This document shows, in pieces, positions 18,249-25,997 of a stretch of DNA of 64,000 nt. The DNA is from Ruminococcaceae bacterium AM07-15. GTDB lineage: Bacteria; Bacillota; Clostridia; Oscillospirales; Butyricicoccaceae. Location: assembly GCA_003477405.1 (NCBI GenBank), contig QUDE01000003.1, positions 62,001 through 126,000 on the forward strand, given 5' to 3'. Below the pieces are notes generated by a model. It had not been told where the DNA came from. It did not search any database and worked only from the letters and a program-made list of their open reading frames with translations. Within the stretch, counting starts at the first letter, position 1. Each line of letters begins with the position of its first letter. The position numbers and the translations under genes are program-made.

Positions 18249-18314
18249 CCCTGTGACTGTACTATATTTAGTATATGGGCAGTTTTGCTAAAATTGGTCC
18301 CTGTACCTGTACTA
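18249..18314. promoter_or_regulatory. Divergent regulatory region with 16-bp direct repeat
   Basis: CCCTGTGACTGTACTA (18249-18264) and CCCTGTACCTGTACTA (18299-18314) match at 14 of 16 bases and lie 50 bp apart. The first runs into the palindrome TACTA-TATT-TAGTA (18260-18273). The site stands between the XRE regulator and the SLOG gene. It is a likely operator of the XRE protein. Confidence 0.55.
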
Positions 18315-18356
18315 ATAGAGCTATTTGCAGTATGATGGTAATAGGGGTGCCATCGT

Positions 18357-18794
18357 ATGAACGTAACTTTTTGTGGCCATTCGCAAATCACAAAGGCAGA
18401 CAATATTGCGAATTGGCTTCGCAATGTAACACAAGACCTAATTGAGCAAGGAGCAACAACTTTTTATCTTGGAGGATATGGAGAGTTCGACAGTTTAGCA
18501 GCGTCTATTTTACGGGAACAAAAGAAAAAGTATCCGCAAATCGAGCTGGTTCTTGTATTGGCATATTTGAACACTGGCCGGGATGTTTCTGGCTATGACA
18601 GTACCGTGTATCCACCGCTGGAAAACGTACCGCGCCGTTTTTCGATTTCTCATAGAAATCGCTGGATGGTAGAGTCCGCCGATGTAGTGGTGGCCTATGT
18701 TCTCCATGATTGGGGCGGAGCAGCCACAACGTTACGGTGTGCCAAACAGAAAAAGAAGCAGATTATTTCATATCGTGATGAAATGGGCAGCTGA
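18357..18794 (+). CDS. SLOG-superfamily (YpsA/DUF1273-like) protein
   Basis: 145 residues of a Rossmann-like fold. The start MNVTFCGHSQI, a GGYGEFD motif and the end VVAYVLHDWGGAATTLRCA are typical of SLOG/YpsA-type nucleotide-sensing domains. Known SLOG proteins bind nucleotide-derived ligands, and some act in defence, but the ligand here is unknown. It is a single-domain cargo gene between the divergent XRE regulator and the AbiE system. Confidence 0.75.
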   Translation: MNVTFCGHSQITKADNIANWLRNVTQDLIEQGATTFYLGGYGEFDSLAASILREQKKKYPQIELVLVLAYLNTGRDVSGYDSTVYPPLENVPRRFSISHRNRWMVESADVVVAYVLHDWGGAATTLRCAKQKKKQIISYRDEMGS

Positions 18795-18877
18795 GGTTGT
18801 CTATTTTGCTGCCACTTCATATTTCCAAAACTGTTGAACGTTAAGCTGTCGGTAAAATTATGCCGAATTTTCATCAC

Positions 18878-18911
18878 TTTACTTTTGAACTAATATTGCT
18901 TATAATATTAG
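18878..18911 (+). promoter_or_regulatory. abiE promoter with overlapping 8-bp inverted repeat
   Basis: -35 TTTACT (18878-18883), 17-bp spacer, -10 TATAAT (18901-18906). CTAATATT (18890-18897) and AATATTAG (18904-18911) form a perfect inverted repeat around the -10. AbiEi antitoxins of type IV systems are known to repress their own promoter by binding inverted repeats, so this is the probable AbiEi operator. Confidence 0.65.
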
Positions 18912-18930
18912 TGTGAAAGGAAGTGGTACG

Positions 18931-19524
18931 GTGGGACAATTTGAACAGCTGGATCAGCTGCTGGAAACACAGGATGGGATGCTGCGAACAGCTCAAGTAG
19001 TATCTGCTGGTATTTCTAAGCCTGTTTTTTATGATTATGTGCACTCACGGGAATTGGAGCGGGTCGCGCATGGAATTTATCTTTCCAAGGATGCCTGGGT
19101 CGATGCCATGTACTTACTTCATCTGCGGGTCGAACAGGCAGTGTTTTCCCATGAGACAGCTTTATTTTTTCACGATCTGACAGACCGCGAGCCGCTGGAA
19201 TATACGGTCACAGTCAAGACCGGATATAATCCCTCCAAGCTGAAAGCAGAGGGCGTACAGGTATTCACCATTAAGGCGGAACTGCATGGGGTGGGCCTGA
19301 CAACGGCTCAGACACCATTTGGGCATACAGTTCCTGTCTATGACCTGGAGCGCACCATCTGCGACCTGCTCCGCAGCAGGAACAACATGGAGATGCAGAC
19401 TTTTCAAGGGGCATTAAAGATGTATGCCAGAAGAAAAGACAAAGACCTGCGGACATTGATGCGGTATGCCGGTATGTTCCGGGTAGAAAAAATTCTGCGG
19501 CAGTATTTGGAGGTGCTTTTATGA
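18931..19524 (+). CDS. abiEi: AbiEi-type antitoxin (type IV toxin-antitoxin/Abi)
   Basis: 197 residues. The N-terminal winged-helix (LLETQDGMLRTAQVVSAGIS, then FYDYVHSRELERVAHGIY) is the AbiEi antitoxin DNA-binding domain, followed by the AbiEi C-terminal domain. GTG at 18931 is chosen because AAAGGAAG lies 8-9 nt upstream; the GTG at 18913 lacks a site. It overlaps abiEii by ATGA. It probably represses the operon and counteracts the nucleotidyltransferase toxin. Confidence 0.85.
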   Translation: MGQFEQLDQLLETQDGMLRTAQVVSAGISKPVFYDYVHSRELERVAHGIYLSKDAWVDAMYLLHLRVEQAVFSHETALFFHDLTDREPLEYTVTVKTGYNPSKLKAEGVQVFTIKAELHGVGLTTAQTPFGHTVPVYDLERTICDLLRSRNNMEMQTFQGALKMYARRKDKDLRTLMRYAGMFRVEKILRQYLEVLL

Positions 19525-20375
19525 TAAAAACAGCAAGGCAGTTGAAGGATCTGATCCGCAATCTTTCCAGAAAAAAATCTGCGGACGCCCAGCTCTTGAT
19601 GCGGAACTACATGATGGAGCGTTTTCTGGAGCGTATCTCCCTTTCTGAATATCGTGACAAATTTATTCTGAAAGGCGGTATGCTGGTAGCGGCTATGGTT
19701 GGTCTGGATGCCCGTTCCACGATGGATTTGGACGCTACTGTAAAAGGAGCCAATGTCAATGTGGAGGACATAGAGAATTTGATTTCCGCTATTGTGAGTG
19801 TCCCGCTTGATGATGGCGTCAAATTCCAGCTGAAAAGTATTTCGGAGATTATGGATGAGGCGGAATATCCGGGGATTCGCGTAAATATGACTACAACCTT
19901 TGACGGTGTGGTGACGCCTTTGAAGATTGACATTTCCACAGGGGATGCCATTACCCCCAGGGAGATCCGCTACTCTTTCAAGCTGATGCTGGAAGATCGC
20001 TCCATTGATATTTGGGCGTACAATCTGGAAACGGTTCTGGCCGAAAAGCTGGAAACGATCATTACCAGAACTACCACCAACACCCGCATGAGAGATTTCT
20101 ATGACATTTATATTCTGGAACAGCTGCATGGGAATACATTGGACCCTCAGATTCTCCATGATGCGCTGCGGGCCACTGCTCACAAACGCGGGACAGAACG
20201 ACATCTTGCAGAAGCTGCCGAAGTTTTTGAGGAAGTGGAGAACAGCTCGGTTATGCAGAAACTTTGGGAATCGTACCGCAAAAAATTTTCCTATGCGGCA
20301 GATCTGGAGTGGAACATCATCATGGGGGCGGTGCGCAGTTTATACGCTCTCAGTGAAAAGGAATCGAGCCTATGA
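19521..20375 (+). CDS. abiEii: AbiEii/AbiGii-type nucleotidyltransferase toxin
   Basis: 284 residues. The nucleotidyltransferase core shows FILKGGMLVAA followed by ARSTMDLDATV, the Gly-rich and Asp-x-Asp motifs of the AbiEii family, and later KLETIITRTTTNTRMRDFYDIYIL. AbiEii toxins transfer nucleotides and cause bacteriostasis on phage infection; the target here is not known. It is coupled to both neighbours (ATGA overlaps). Confidence 0.9.
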   Translation: MIKTARQLKDLIRNLSRKKSADAQLLMRNYMMERFLERISLSEYRDKFILKGGMLVAAMVGLDARSTMDLDATVKGANVNVEDIENLISAIVSVPLDDGVKFQLKSISEIMDEAEYPGIRVNMTTTFDGVVTPLKIDISTGDAITPREIRYSFKLMLEDRSIDIWAYNLETVLAEKLETIITRTTTNTRMRDFYDIYILEQLHGNTLDPQILHDALRATAHKRGTERHLAEAAEVFEEVENSSVMQKLWESYRKKFSYAADLEWNIIMGAVRSLYALSEKESSL

Positions 20376-20704
20376 AGAAGCACGGCCATTATTGTAAAGT
20401 CTGCGGAGAATATAAGGCTAATGAAAAATTTTCCGGCAAAGGTCATGCGGCGCACGTCTGTAAATCCTGTGCTTCTTTGCCGCCGGAGAAGCAAGCGGAG
20501 CAAATGACAATAAACCGCTTGCTGAATCTCCCATGGAGATTATCAAAGGAGCAGATTTCCTGGCTGAAGAACCGAATGAAAGATAAGCGCCGGGAAGTTC
20601 GTGCGCTGGCAAAAGAACAATACGAGATGAGGTTTCCTCCGAAGCGGTTAGAGGACATCGAGGACAATTTTGATTTTCTCGATGAGGACGATTTAATAGA
20701 ATAA
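20372..20704 (+). CDS. Zinc-ribbon small protein, third gene of the AbiE operon
   Basis: 110 residues. An N-terminal CxxC-x(20)-CxxC knuckle (HYCKVCGEY...HVCKSCASL) is followed by a basic helical segment (WLKNRMKDKRREVRALAKE) and an acidic tail. The ATG overlaps the abiEii stop, so it is co-translated with the toxin. It could be a nucleic-acid binding accessory of the system; this rests on the operon structure only. It ends at a terminator. Confidence 0.7.
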   Translation: MKKHGHYCKVCGEYKANEKFSGKGHAAHVCKSCASLPPEKQAEQMTINRLLNLPWRLSKEQISWLKNRMKDKRREVRALAKEQYEMRFPPKRLEDIEDNFDFLDEDDLIE

Positions 20705-20710
20705 CAAAAG

Positions 20711-20741
20711 CGGTCTGCACCATGCAGGCCGTTTCTTTTTT
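20711..20741 (+). terminator. Terminator of the AbiE operon
   Basis: CGGTCTGCA pairs with TGCAGGCCG (one G-T pair) around CCA, followed by TTTCTTTTTT. Confidence 0.8.
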
Positions 20742-20759
20742 GGAAAGGAGGTCTCCCTT

Positions 20760-22175
20760 ATGGCAACCACACGCATCATGCCGCTGCATATCGGCAAGGG
20801 TCGGACTGAGAGCCGTGCCATCAGCGATATTATTGACTATGTGGCAAATCCCCAAAAGACCGACAACGGAAAATTGATTACCAGCTATGGATGTGACAGC
20901 CGCACTGCTGATGCAGAGTTTCTGTTGGCAAAGCGGCAGTATATTGCCGCCACCGGACGAGTGCGCGGTACAGATGATGTGATCGCCTACCATGTGCGCC
21001 AGTCGTTCAGGCCCGGAGAGATCACACCGGAGGAAGCCAACCGGCTGGGCATAGAATTTGCCAGGCGGTTCACCAAAGGCAATCATTCCTTTGTGGTCTG
21101 CACCCACATCGACAAATCGCATATTCATAATCACATCATCTGGTCGGCGGTCAATATGGATTGTGACCGGAAGTTCCGTAACTTTTGGGGAAGCACCAGA
21201 GCTGTTCGACGTTTAAGTGACACCATTTGTATCGAGAACGGACTATCCATTGTGGAGAACCCCAAGCCCCACGGAAAAAGCTACAACAAGTGGCTGGGCG
21301 AACAAGCCAAGCCCTCCCATCGGGAACAGCTACGGGTGATGATTGACCGGGCGCTGGAGCAAAAGCCAGCAGACTTTGACACACTTCTGCAACTGCTTTC
21401 CGAGATGGGCTGCGAGGTATCTCGGCGCGGGAAAGCAATCCGCCTTAAAGCTCCCGGCTGGAAGAATGTAGCCCGTATGGATGACAAGCTGGGAGCCGGG
21501 TACAGCGAAACAGAAATCCGTGCGGTGCTGGCTGGAGAAAAGCAGCACACGCCCCGCAAGAAATCCACCGTGCAGCCGGAGCCACCCAAGGTCAATTTGC
21601 TGGTGGATATTCAGGCAAAATTGCAGGCCGGGAAAGGTGCTGGATATGCACGCTGGGCCAAGGTTTTTAACTTAAAACAGATGGCGCAGACCGTGAATTT
21701 TCTTACCGAACATCACCTACTGGACTATACAGAGCTGGAAGAAAAAGCGGTGGCGGCTACCGCCCATCACAATGAGCTGTCAGCGCAGATTAAGGCGACG
21801 GAGAAACGCATGGCAGAGATCGCCGTCCTGCGTACCCATATCATTAATTATGCCAAGACCCGCGAGACCTATGTTGCCTATCGCAAGGCCGGTTATTCCC
21901 GAAAATTTCGGGAGGAACATGAGCAAGAAATTCTGCTCCATCAGGCGGCAAAAAATGCCTTTGATGAGATGGGAGTGAAGAAGCTGCCCAAGGTCAAAGA
22001 CCTGCAATCTGAGTATGCCAAACTGCTGGAGGAAAAGAAGAAAACCTACGCCGAGTACCGGCGTTCCCGTGAGGAAATGCGGGAACTTTTGACGGCAAAG
22101 GCCAATGTGGATCGGCTGCTGAAAATGGATGAGGAACAGAAAAAAGAACAAGAAAAAGACCACGGCCAGCGGTAA
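20760..22175 (+). CDS. MOBP-type relaxase/mobilization nuclease
   Basis: 471 residues. The N-terminal relaxase domain has the metal-binding motif HIDKSHIHNHII and candidate catalytic Tyr residues near the N-terminus (IIDYVANP). A long coiled-coil C-terminus (about 300-470) ends KEQEKDHGQR. It would nick the element at oriT and lead the strand into the recipient. GGAAAGGAGG precedes the start. It belongs with MobC but is separated from it by the cargo block at 17.2-20.7 kb. Confidence 0.92.
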   Translation: MATTRIMPLHIGKGRTESRAISDIIDYVANPQKTDNGKLITSYGCDSRTADAEFLLAKRQYIAATGRVRGTDDVIAYHVRQSFRPGEITPEEANRLGIEFARRFTKGNHSFVVCTHIDKSHIHNHIIWSAVNMDCDRKFRNFWGSTRAVRRLSDTICIENGLSIVENPKPHGKSYNKWLGEQAKPSHREQLRVMIDRALEQKPADFDTLLQLLSEMGCEVSRRGKAIRLKAPGWKNVARMDDKLGAGYSETEIRAVLAGEKQHTPRKKSTVQPEPPKVNLLVDIQAKLQAGKGAGYARWAKVFNLKQMAQTVNFLTEHHLLDYTELEEKAVAATAHHNELSAQIKATEKRMAEIAVLRTHIINYAKTRETYVAYRKAGYSRKFREEHEQEILLHQAAKNAFDEMGVKKLPKVKDLQSEYAKLLEEKKKTYAEYRRSREEMRELLTAKANVDRLLKMDEEQKKEQEKDHGQR

Positions 22176-22192
22176 GCCGGTCATGGTCATAA

Positions 22193-22305
22193 GCGTCCAT
22201 CGGACGCGTAGCCGCAGAATGAAATTCTGCGTTCAAAGGGGCTTGGGGGCGCTGCCCTCAACAAGCAAAGCAGAGGGGGAAATCACGTCAGGATTTTTCC
22301 CTCTG
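22193..22305. other. Cluster of four stem-loops downstream of the relaxase (oriT candidate)
   Basis: Four tandem hairpins: GCGTCC/GGACGC (22193-22207, perfect), GCAGAAT/ATTCTGC (22214-22230, perfect), TTGGGGGC/GCCCTCAA (22243-22261, one G-T) and CAGAGGGGGAAATC/GATTTTTCCCTCTG (22271-22305, 14 bp with two G-T). Only the last contains a T-rich arm and none is followed by a T-run. Together with the relaxase next door, they suggest an oriT, a single-strand origin or a structured RNA. The rest of the 22176-22459 gap is AT-rich with nothing else clear. Confidence 0.55.
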
Positions 22306-22459
22306 TGGGCCGAGTGTATTAACACCGGCATTGCTTGCCACTTTTGTTCGCAAACAATATCCGTATCCTTTACACGATGATTTACTTTTATTATCATAGT
22401 CGTAATAAGTATATAAACTACTTACATATAAGCACCTAAAATATGAAAGGGCTGATAAA

Positions 22460-22756
22460 ATGATGACCTTTGAAAAGGTTTTAGAAGTATTCAACGATTA
22501 CCTAAATAAAGATAGTGTTTTGGAGGTGGTGAACACTAAGCGAGGATACACCGTTATGATTTGGGATGAAAAAGATGAGCAATGGTTTGGTGTGGAACAT
22601 TGCAAAGCCCCCGAGCTTTTACGGGATGCCTTACTTGATGGCTATCGTGATTTTTTAGAGCAACAACTTACTCATAACCGCAGGAGTTTAACCGAAACAG
22701 AAATCTTAGATATTCAAAACCGATGTGAACAGCTTTATGATTTGTGTGGAGAATAA
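22460..22756 (+). CDS. Small ICE protein, paralogue of the 17350 gene
   Basis: 98 residues beginning MMTFEKVLEVFNDYL, with a central ring of acidic and aromatic residues (VMIWDEKDEQWFGVEH). It is of the same family as the 17350 gene but much more AT-rich. GAAAGG lies 9 nt before the ATG; a second ATG follows immediately. A terminator follows. Function unknown. Confidence 0.7.
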   Translation: MMTFEKVLEVFNDYLNKDSVLEVVNTKRGYTVMIWDEKDEQWFGVEHCKAPELLRDALLDGYRDFLEQQLTHNRRSLTETEILDIQNRCEQLYDLCGE

Positions 22757-22767
22757 AAAAATAACCT

Positions 22768-22805
22768 AAAAAGTGCGATAGCCTGTGTAGGTGTCGCACT
22801 TTTTT
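22768..22805 (+). terminator. Bidirectional terminator
   Basis: AAAAAGTGCGA pairs with TCGCACTTTTT. It lies between convergent genes. Confidence 0.85.
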
Positions 22806-22836
22806 CAGTTGGCTTGGCTTACGAAAACAGCGTTAA

Positions 22837-23190
22837 TTATTCCGCAGTTTCTCTTGCCTTTTTCAAGCCTTGAGCCGTAGCTTCCATCACGATAAGCTCC
22901 TTTTCTTCCATATCATTCAACAGTACATCAACTTGTTTGCGGCGATTGTTGTCGCCATCTTCATTGCATGGAAAAAAGAACTGGTCTACAGAGATGTCAA
23001 GCAAGGTAGTAATGAGATAAAATTTGTTAAGCCTTGGGTGCTGCCCCCTGTTCTCTATATACATAATAGAGCGTGGCGTAAGGTCTACCAGTTGGGCAAG
23101 ATATTCCTGTGTCCACCCTTTTGCTTCCCGAGCTTTTTTTATCGCTATACCTAACGGCTTAAAATCAAGTTTTCTTTCATCTTGGTACAT
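22837..23190 (-). CDS. XRE-family regulator of the ICE
   Basis: 117 residues. A Cro/CI HTH near the N-terminus (AIKKAREAKGWTQEYLAQLVDLTPRSIMYIEN) is followed by a helical tail. Similar short regulators are usual in clostridial conjugative elements. It is divergent from the bcr cargo block. Confidence 0.8.
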   Translation of the reverse strand: MYQDERKLDFKPLGIAIKKAREAKGWTQEYLAQLVDLTPRSIMYIENRGQHPRLNKFYLITTLLDISVDQFFFPCNEDGDNNRRKQVDVLLNDMEEKELIVMEATAQGLKKARETAE

Positions 23191-23292
23191 TTTAATATCA
23201 TCCTATATCATTGTACATTTCGGGTGATGATATTTGAACGAAGTATGATTTTATGTTTAGTAGTGTATAATTTCGTATTAGTGGAGAGAAAC

Positions 23293-23321
23293 TTGCTATT
23301 ATTCGTCATTCCGTATATAAT
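23293..23321 (+). promoter_or_regulatory. Promoter TTGCTA-17-TATAAT
   Basis: -35 TTGCTA (23293-23298) and a consensus -10 TATAAT (23316-23321) with 17-bp spacing, 34 bp before the start of the small HTH gene at 23356. Confidence 0.75.
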
Positions 23322-23355
23322 AATTATATACTCTTTGCGAAAGGAAGTTGATATT

Positions 23356-23553
23356 ATGAATTACATTTCTGTGAAAGCCGCTTCTGAAAAATGGGGCATA
23401 TCGGAAAGACGGATACAAAAATTATGTGAGGAAAATCGCATTGACGGAACTGAAAAATTTGGTCGTGCATGGATGATACCAAAAGATGCAGAAAAACCCG
23501 TTGATGGACGTATGAAAACAAGGAACAAACAGGAGGAGAATCATGGAATTTAA
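23356..23553 (+). CDS. Small excisionase-like/MerR-type HTH protein
   Basis: 65 residues, MNYISVKAASEKWGISERRIQKLC..., a single winged-helix as in excisionase-family DNA-binding proteins. The ATG at 23356 follows AAAGGAAG; the longer upstream open frame crosses the promoter and is not used. It overlaps bcrR by 11 bp and forms its operon partner. Confidence 0.75.
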   Translation: MNYISVKAASEKWGISERRIQKLCEENRIDGTEKFGRAWMIPKDAEKPVDGRMKTRNKQEENHGI

Positions 23554-24157
23554 TGAAAAGCTACAACAGCTTAGGACTGGAAAGAACTTAACGCAGGAAC
23601 AACTTGCGGAGCAATTATATGTATCAAGAACAGCCATTTCAAAATGGGAAAGCGGCAAGGGTTACCCTAACATTGAGTCGCTCAAGTGTATTTCTAAATT
23701 CTTTTCTGTGACCATAGATGAACTGCTATCGGGCGAAGAACTGATTACACTTGCCGAAACTGAAAATCGTTCCAACTTGAAAAAAATTTACAGTTTCATT
23801 TATGGAATATTAGATATGATGGCGGTTACTTTTATACTTTTGCCGTTGTATGGTAACCTTGTTGACGGATATATTTATTCTGTCAATCTACTTTCATTTA
23901 CAGACACTACCCCAATATATCTTGCAATCTATTGGATTGTTTTTATTGTTTTGATTGCACTTGGGATAGCGAAACTGATGTGTGTTTGTTTTGAAAAGGA
24001 ATCATGGAGCAACATAATCACAAAATGCTCTCTCGTGCTGAGTACGCTTTTTATCTGCTTCTTCGCTGCGGCAAGACAACCCTATGTAACCGCCCTTATG
24101 TTTCTGCTATTTGTTGCTAAAATATTTGTCTGGATAAAGCAAACCCAAACAAAGTAA
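23543..24157 (+). CDS. bcrR: BcrR-type membrane-bound bacitracin sensor/regulator
   Basis: 204 residues: an N-terminal XRE HTH (residues about 5-60, LTQEQLAEQLYVSRTAISKWESGKGYP) followed by four transmembrane helices (about 85-105, 125-145, 155-170, 178-198). The length, layout and position next to an ABC transporter and UppP match BcrR of Enterococcus faecalis, a one-component membrane sensor that activates bcrABD on bacitracin. Two GACA-N7-TGTC sites, the reported BcrR target, lie in the next intergenic gap. GGAGG lies upstream. Confidence 0.85.
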   Translation: MEFNEKLQQLRTGKNLTQEQLAEQLYVSRTAISKWESGKGYPNIESLKCISKFFSVTIDELLSGEELITLAETENRSNLKKIYSFIYGILDMMAVTFILLPLYGNLVDGYIYSVNLLSFTDTTPIYLAIYWIVFIVLIALGIAKLMCVCFEKESWSNIITKCSLVLSTLFICFFAAARQPYVTALMFLLFVAKIFVWIKQTQTK

Positions 24158-24181
24158 AATGCCATAAACCCTTTAAAATAG

Positions 24182-24212
24182 GCTCTGACACGATAAGTGT
24201 CGGAGCTTTTTT
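24182..24212 (+). terminator. Terminator of the bcrR transcript, overlapping operator 1
   Basis: GCTCTGACAC (24182-24191) pairs with GTGTCGGAGC (24197-24206) through one T-G pair, followed by TTTTTT. The same bases contain the first GACA-N7-TGTC operator. Confidence 0.8.
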
Positions 24213-24233
24213 CGTGCTGACATCTATTGTGTC
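24187..24233 (+). promoter_or_regulatory. Two BcrR operators GACA-N7-TGTC
   Basis: GACACGATAAGTGTC (24187-24201) and GACATCTATTGTGTC (24219-24233) both fit GACA-N7-TGTC exactly, 32 bp centre to centre. This is the site reported for BcrR in E. faecalis. They lie upstream of the -35 of the bcrA promoter, as expected for an activator. Confidence 0.85.
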
Positions 24234-24254
24234 GGCATTGTGACGGTAGATTTC

Positions 24255-24283
24255 TTGGCTTCTATGCAATACTCGTGGATAAT
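24255..24283 (+). promoter_or_regulatory. Promoter of the bcrAB-uppP operon
   Basis: -35 TTGGCT (24255-24260), 17-bp spacer, -10 GATAAT (24278-24283). The weak -35 fits dependence on an activator bound just upstream. Confidence 0.65.
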
Positions 24284-24337
24284 AAGATTGTGGTCAGCGA
24301 AAACAAGAACAGCAACCCACGGAAAGGAGAATCAAAT

Positions 24338-25255
24338 ATGGATTATATCATTGAAACAGAAAATCTTACGAAGCGATACGGAACAGCCACCGTTGTCGAT
24401 AAGGTAAATCTTCATGTGCCAAAGGGCAAAATTTATGGTTTGCTCGGCAGAAACGGAGCAGGCAAAACCACAGCAATGAAAATGATGTTGCAGCTTGCTT
24501 TCCCAACGGAGGGAACGGTACGCTTGTTTGGCACAAACTATAAGGAAAATATCCATACCCTTTATAGCAAAGTAGGCTCTATTATCGAAACACCGGGATT
24601 TTACAGTAATTTAACAGGGTATGAGAATTTGCAAATTCTCGCTAAACTGCGAGGGGGAGTATCTAAAAGTGGAGTAGAAAAAGCTCTTGAAGTTGTGGGG
24701 CTGCATAAGGAGAAAAGAAAAGTCTTTTCCGATTATTCCCTCGGAATGAAGCAACGGCTTGGTATTGCCGCCGCCATTATGCACGAGCCGGAGCTTTTAA
24801 TACTTGACGAACCGATTAACGGACTTGACCCCATTGGAATAGTTGAAATACGCTCATTTTTATCTGAACTTAGTCACAATCATGGCATTACCATTTTTAT
24901 CTCAAGCCATGTTTTAAGCGAGATTGAACAGATAGCAGATATTATCGGCGTTATGCACGAGGGGCATTTAGTAGAGGAAGTGAATATATCCGAGCTTCAC
25001 AAAAGGAATCGAAAATACATTCAATTTGATTTATCTGACAGTGAGATAGCCGGAAAGATTTTAGAAAACCACTACCACATGACGGATTTTACAGTGCAGG
25101 ACGGTACGGTGAGAATTTATGACTTTAGCCAAAGTGTTGGAGAAATCAATCGAGAATTTGCACGAAATGGACTGCTCGTGACAAGGATAAATGATAGTGA
25201 GGAAAACTTAGAGGACTACTTTTCTAAACTGATTGGAGGTGGCGGTATTGCTTAA
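24338..25255 (+). CDS. bcrA: Bacitracin-efflux ABC transporter ATPase (BcrA-like)
   Basis: 305 residues. Walker [13 protein letters not shown] signature [12 protein letters not shown] and Walker B LLILDEP are followed by the C-terminal domain typical of BcrA and lantibiotic-immunity ATPases. ATG at 24338 is chosen for its GGAAAGGAG; the longer open frame upstream runs through the operators. It overlaps the permease gene by 8 bp. Confidence 0.9.
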   Translation: MDYIIETENLTKRYGTATVVDKVNLHVPKGKIYGLLGRNGAGKTTAMKMMLQLAFPTEGTVRLFGTNYKENIHTLYSKVGSIIETPGFYSNLTGYENLQILAKLRGGVSKSGVEKALEVVGLHKEKRKVFSDYSLGMKQRLGIAAAIMHEPELLILDEPINGLDPIGIVEIRSFLSELSHNHGITIFISSHVLSEIEQIADIIGVMHEGHLVEEVNISELHKRNRKYIQFDLSDSEIAGKILENHYHMTDFTVQDGTVRIYDFSQSVGEINREFARNGLLVTRINDSEENLEDYFSKLIGGGGIA

Positions 25256-25997
25256 TCTTATTTCTTGTGAATTATTAAAACTAAAGCGTTCAAAAATGGT
25301 GCTAATTAGTGTGGCAGGGGTATTATCTACCCCACTTTTGATGTTAATAGAAGCCTTGCAAACACATTTTGATAAGCCGGAGATTATCTTTACCTTGTCT
25401 GACATATACAGCGACAGTGTACTGTATATCATGCTGCTGGTAAACATTATGATATATGTGGCAATTGCAGCTTACTTGTTTAGCAGAGAGTACACAGAAA
25501 GCACCCTCAAAACCATATTGCCCATACCCATTTCAAGGACAAAACTATTAATTGGAAAATTTTGCACCCTGCTTCTTTGGATTGTTATGCTAACCCTTGT
25601 AACATGGGCAGGTATATTTATCGTTTGTGGGCTATATGACGCTGTCTTTACATTGGAGGGATATAGCTTACTAGTGGCAATAGTATGGCTCCCCAAGTTT
25701 TTGTTTGGCAGTATCCTGATGTTTTTAACAGTTTCTCCTTTTGTGTTTGTTGCTATGAAAACAAAAGGATTTGTCGCCCCGATGATTGGCTCTGCCGTGA
25801 TTGTCATGGGAAGTGCCGCACTTTCAAATCAAGAATGGGGAGCGTTGTATCCGTGGACAGCCACCTATTTCTTGGTGCAGGGTAAACTTCAGAGTACCGG
25901 CTATCCTACACTGCTGTCTGTATCTATTATTATTCTTGTATCAGCAGTTGGTTTTCTTATGACCTTTCATCATTTTAAAAAGGAGGATTTGAAATAA
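25248..25997 (+). CDS. bcrB: Bacitracin-efflux ABC permease (BcrB-like)
   Basis: 249 residues with six predicted membrane helices and a [15 protein letters not shown] start, as in ABC-2 type BcrB/immunity permeases. The TTG at 25248 is preferred because GGAGGTGG lies 6-7 nt before it. The gene overlaps bcrA at its start and uppP by one base at its end. It should form the exporter with BcrA. Confidence 0.85.
   Translation: MLNLISCELLKLKRSKMVLISVAGVLSTPLLMLIEALQTHFDKPEIIFTLSDIYSDSVLYIMLLVNIMIYVAIAAYLFSREYTESTLKTILPIPISRTKLLIGKFCTLLLWIVMLTLVTWAGIFIVCGLYDAVFTLEGYSLLVAIVWLPKFLFGSILMFLTVSPFVFVAMKTKGFVAPMIGSAVIVMGSAALSNQEWGALYPWTATYFLVQGKLQSTGYPTLLSVSIIILVSAVGFLMTFHHFKKEDLK

Noticed and set aside
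22193..22305. CRISPR-like repeat array
   Set aside because: The units are inverted repeats of differing sequence, not direct repeats with regular spacers; no cas genes are present.
23182..23355. N-terminal extension of the small HTH protein
   Set aside because: The extension would translate through the -35/-10 promoter; the ATG at 23356 has the ribosome site.
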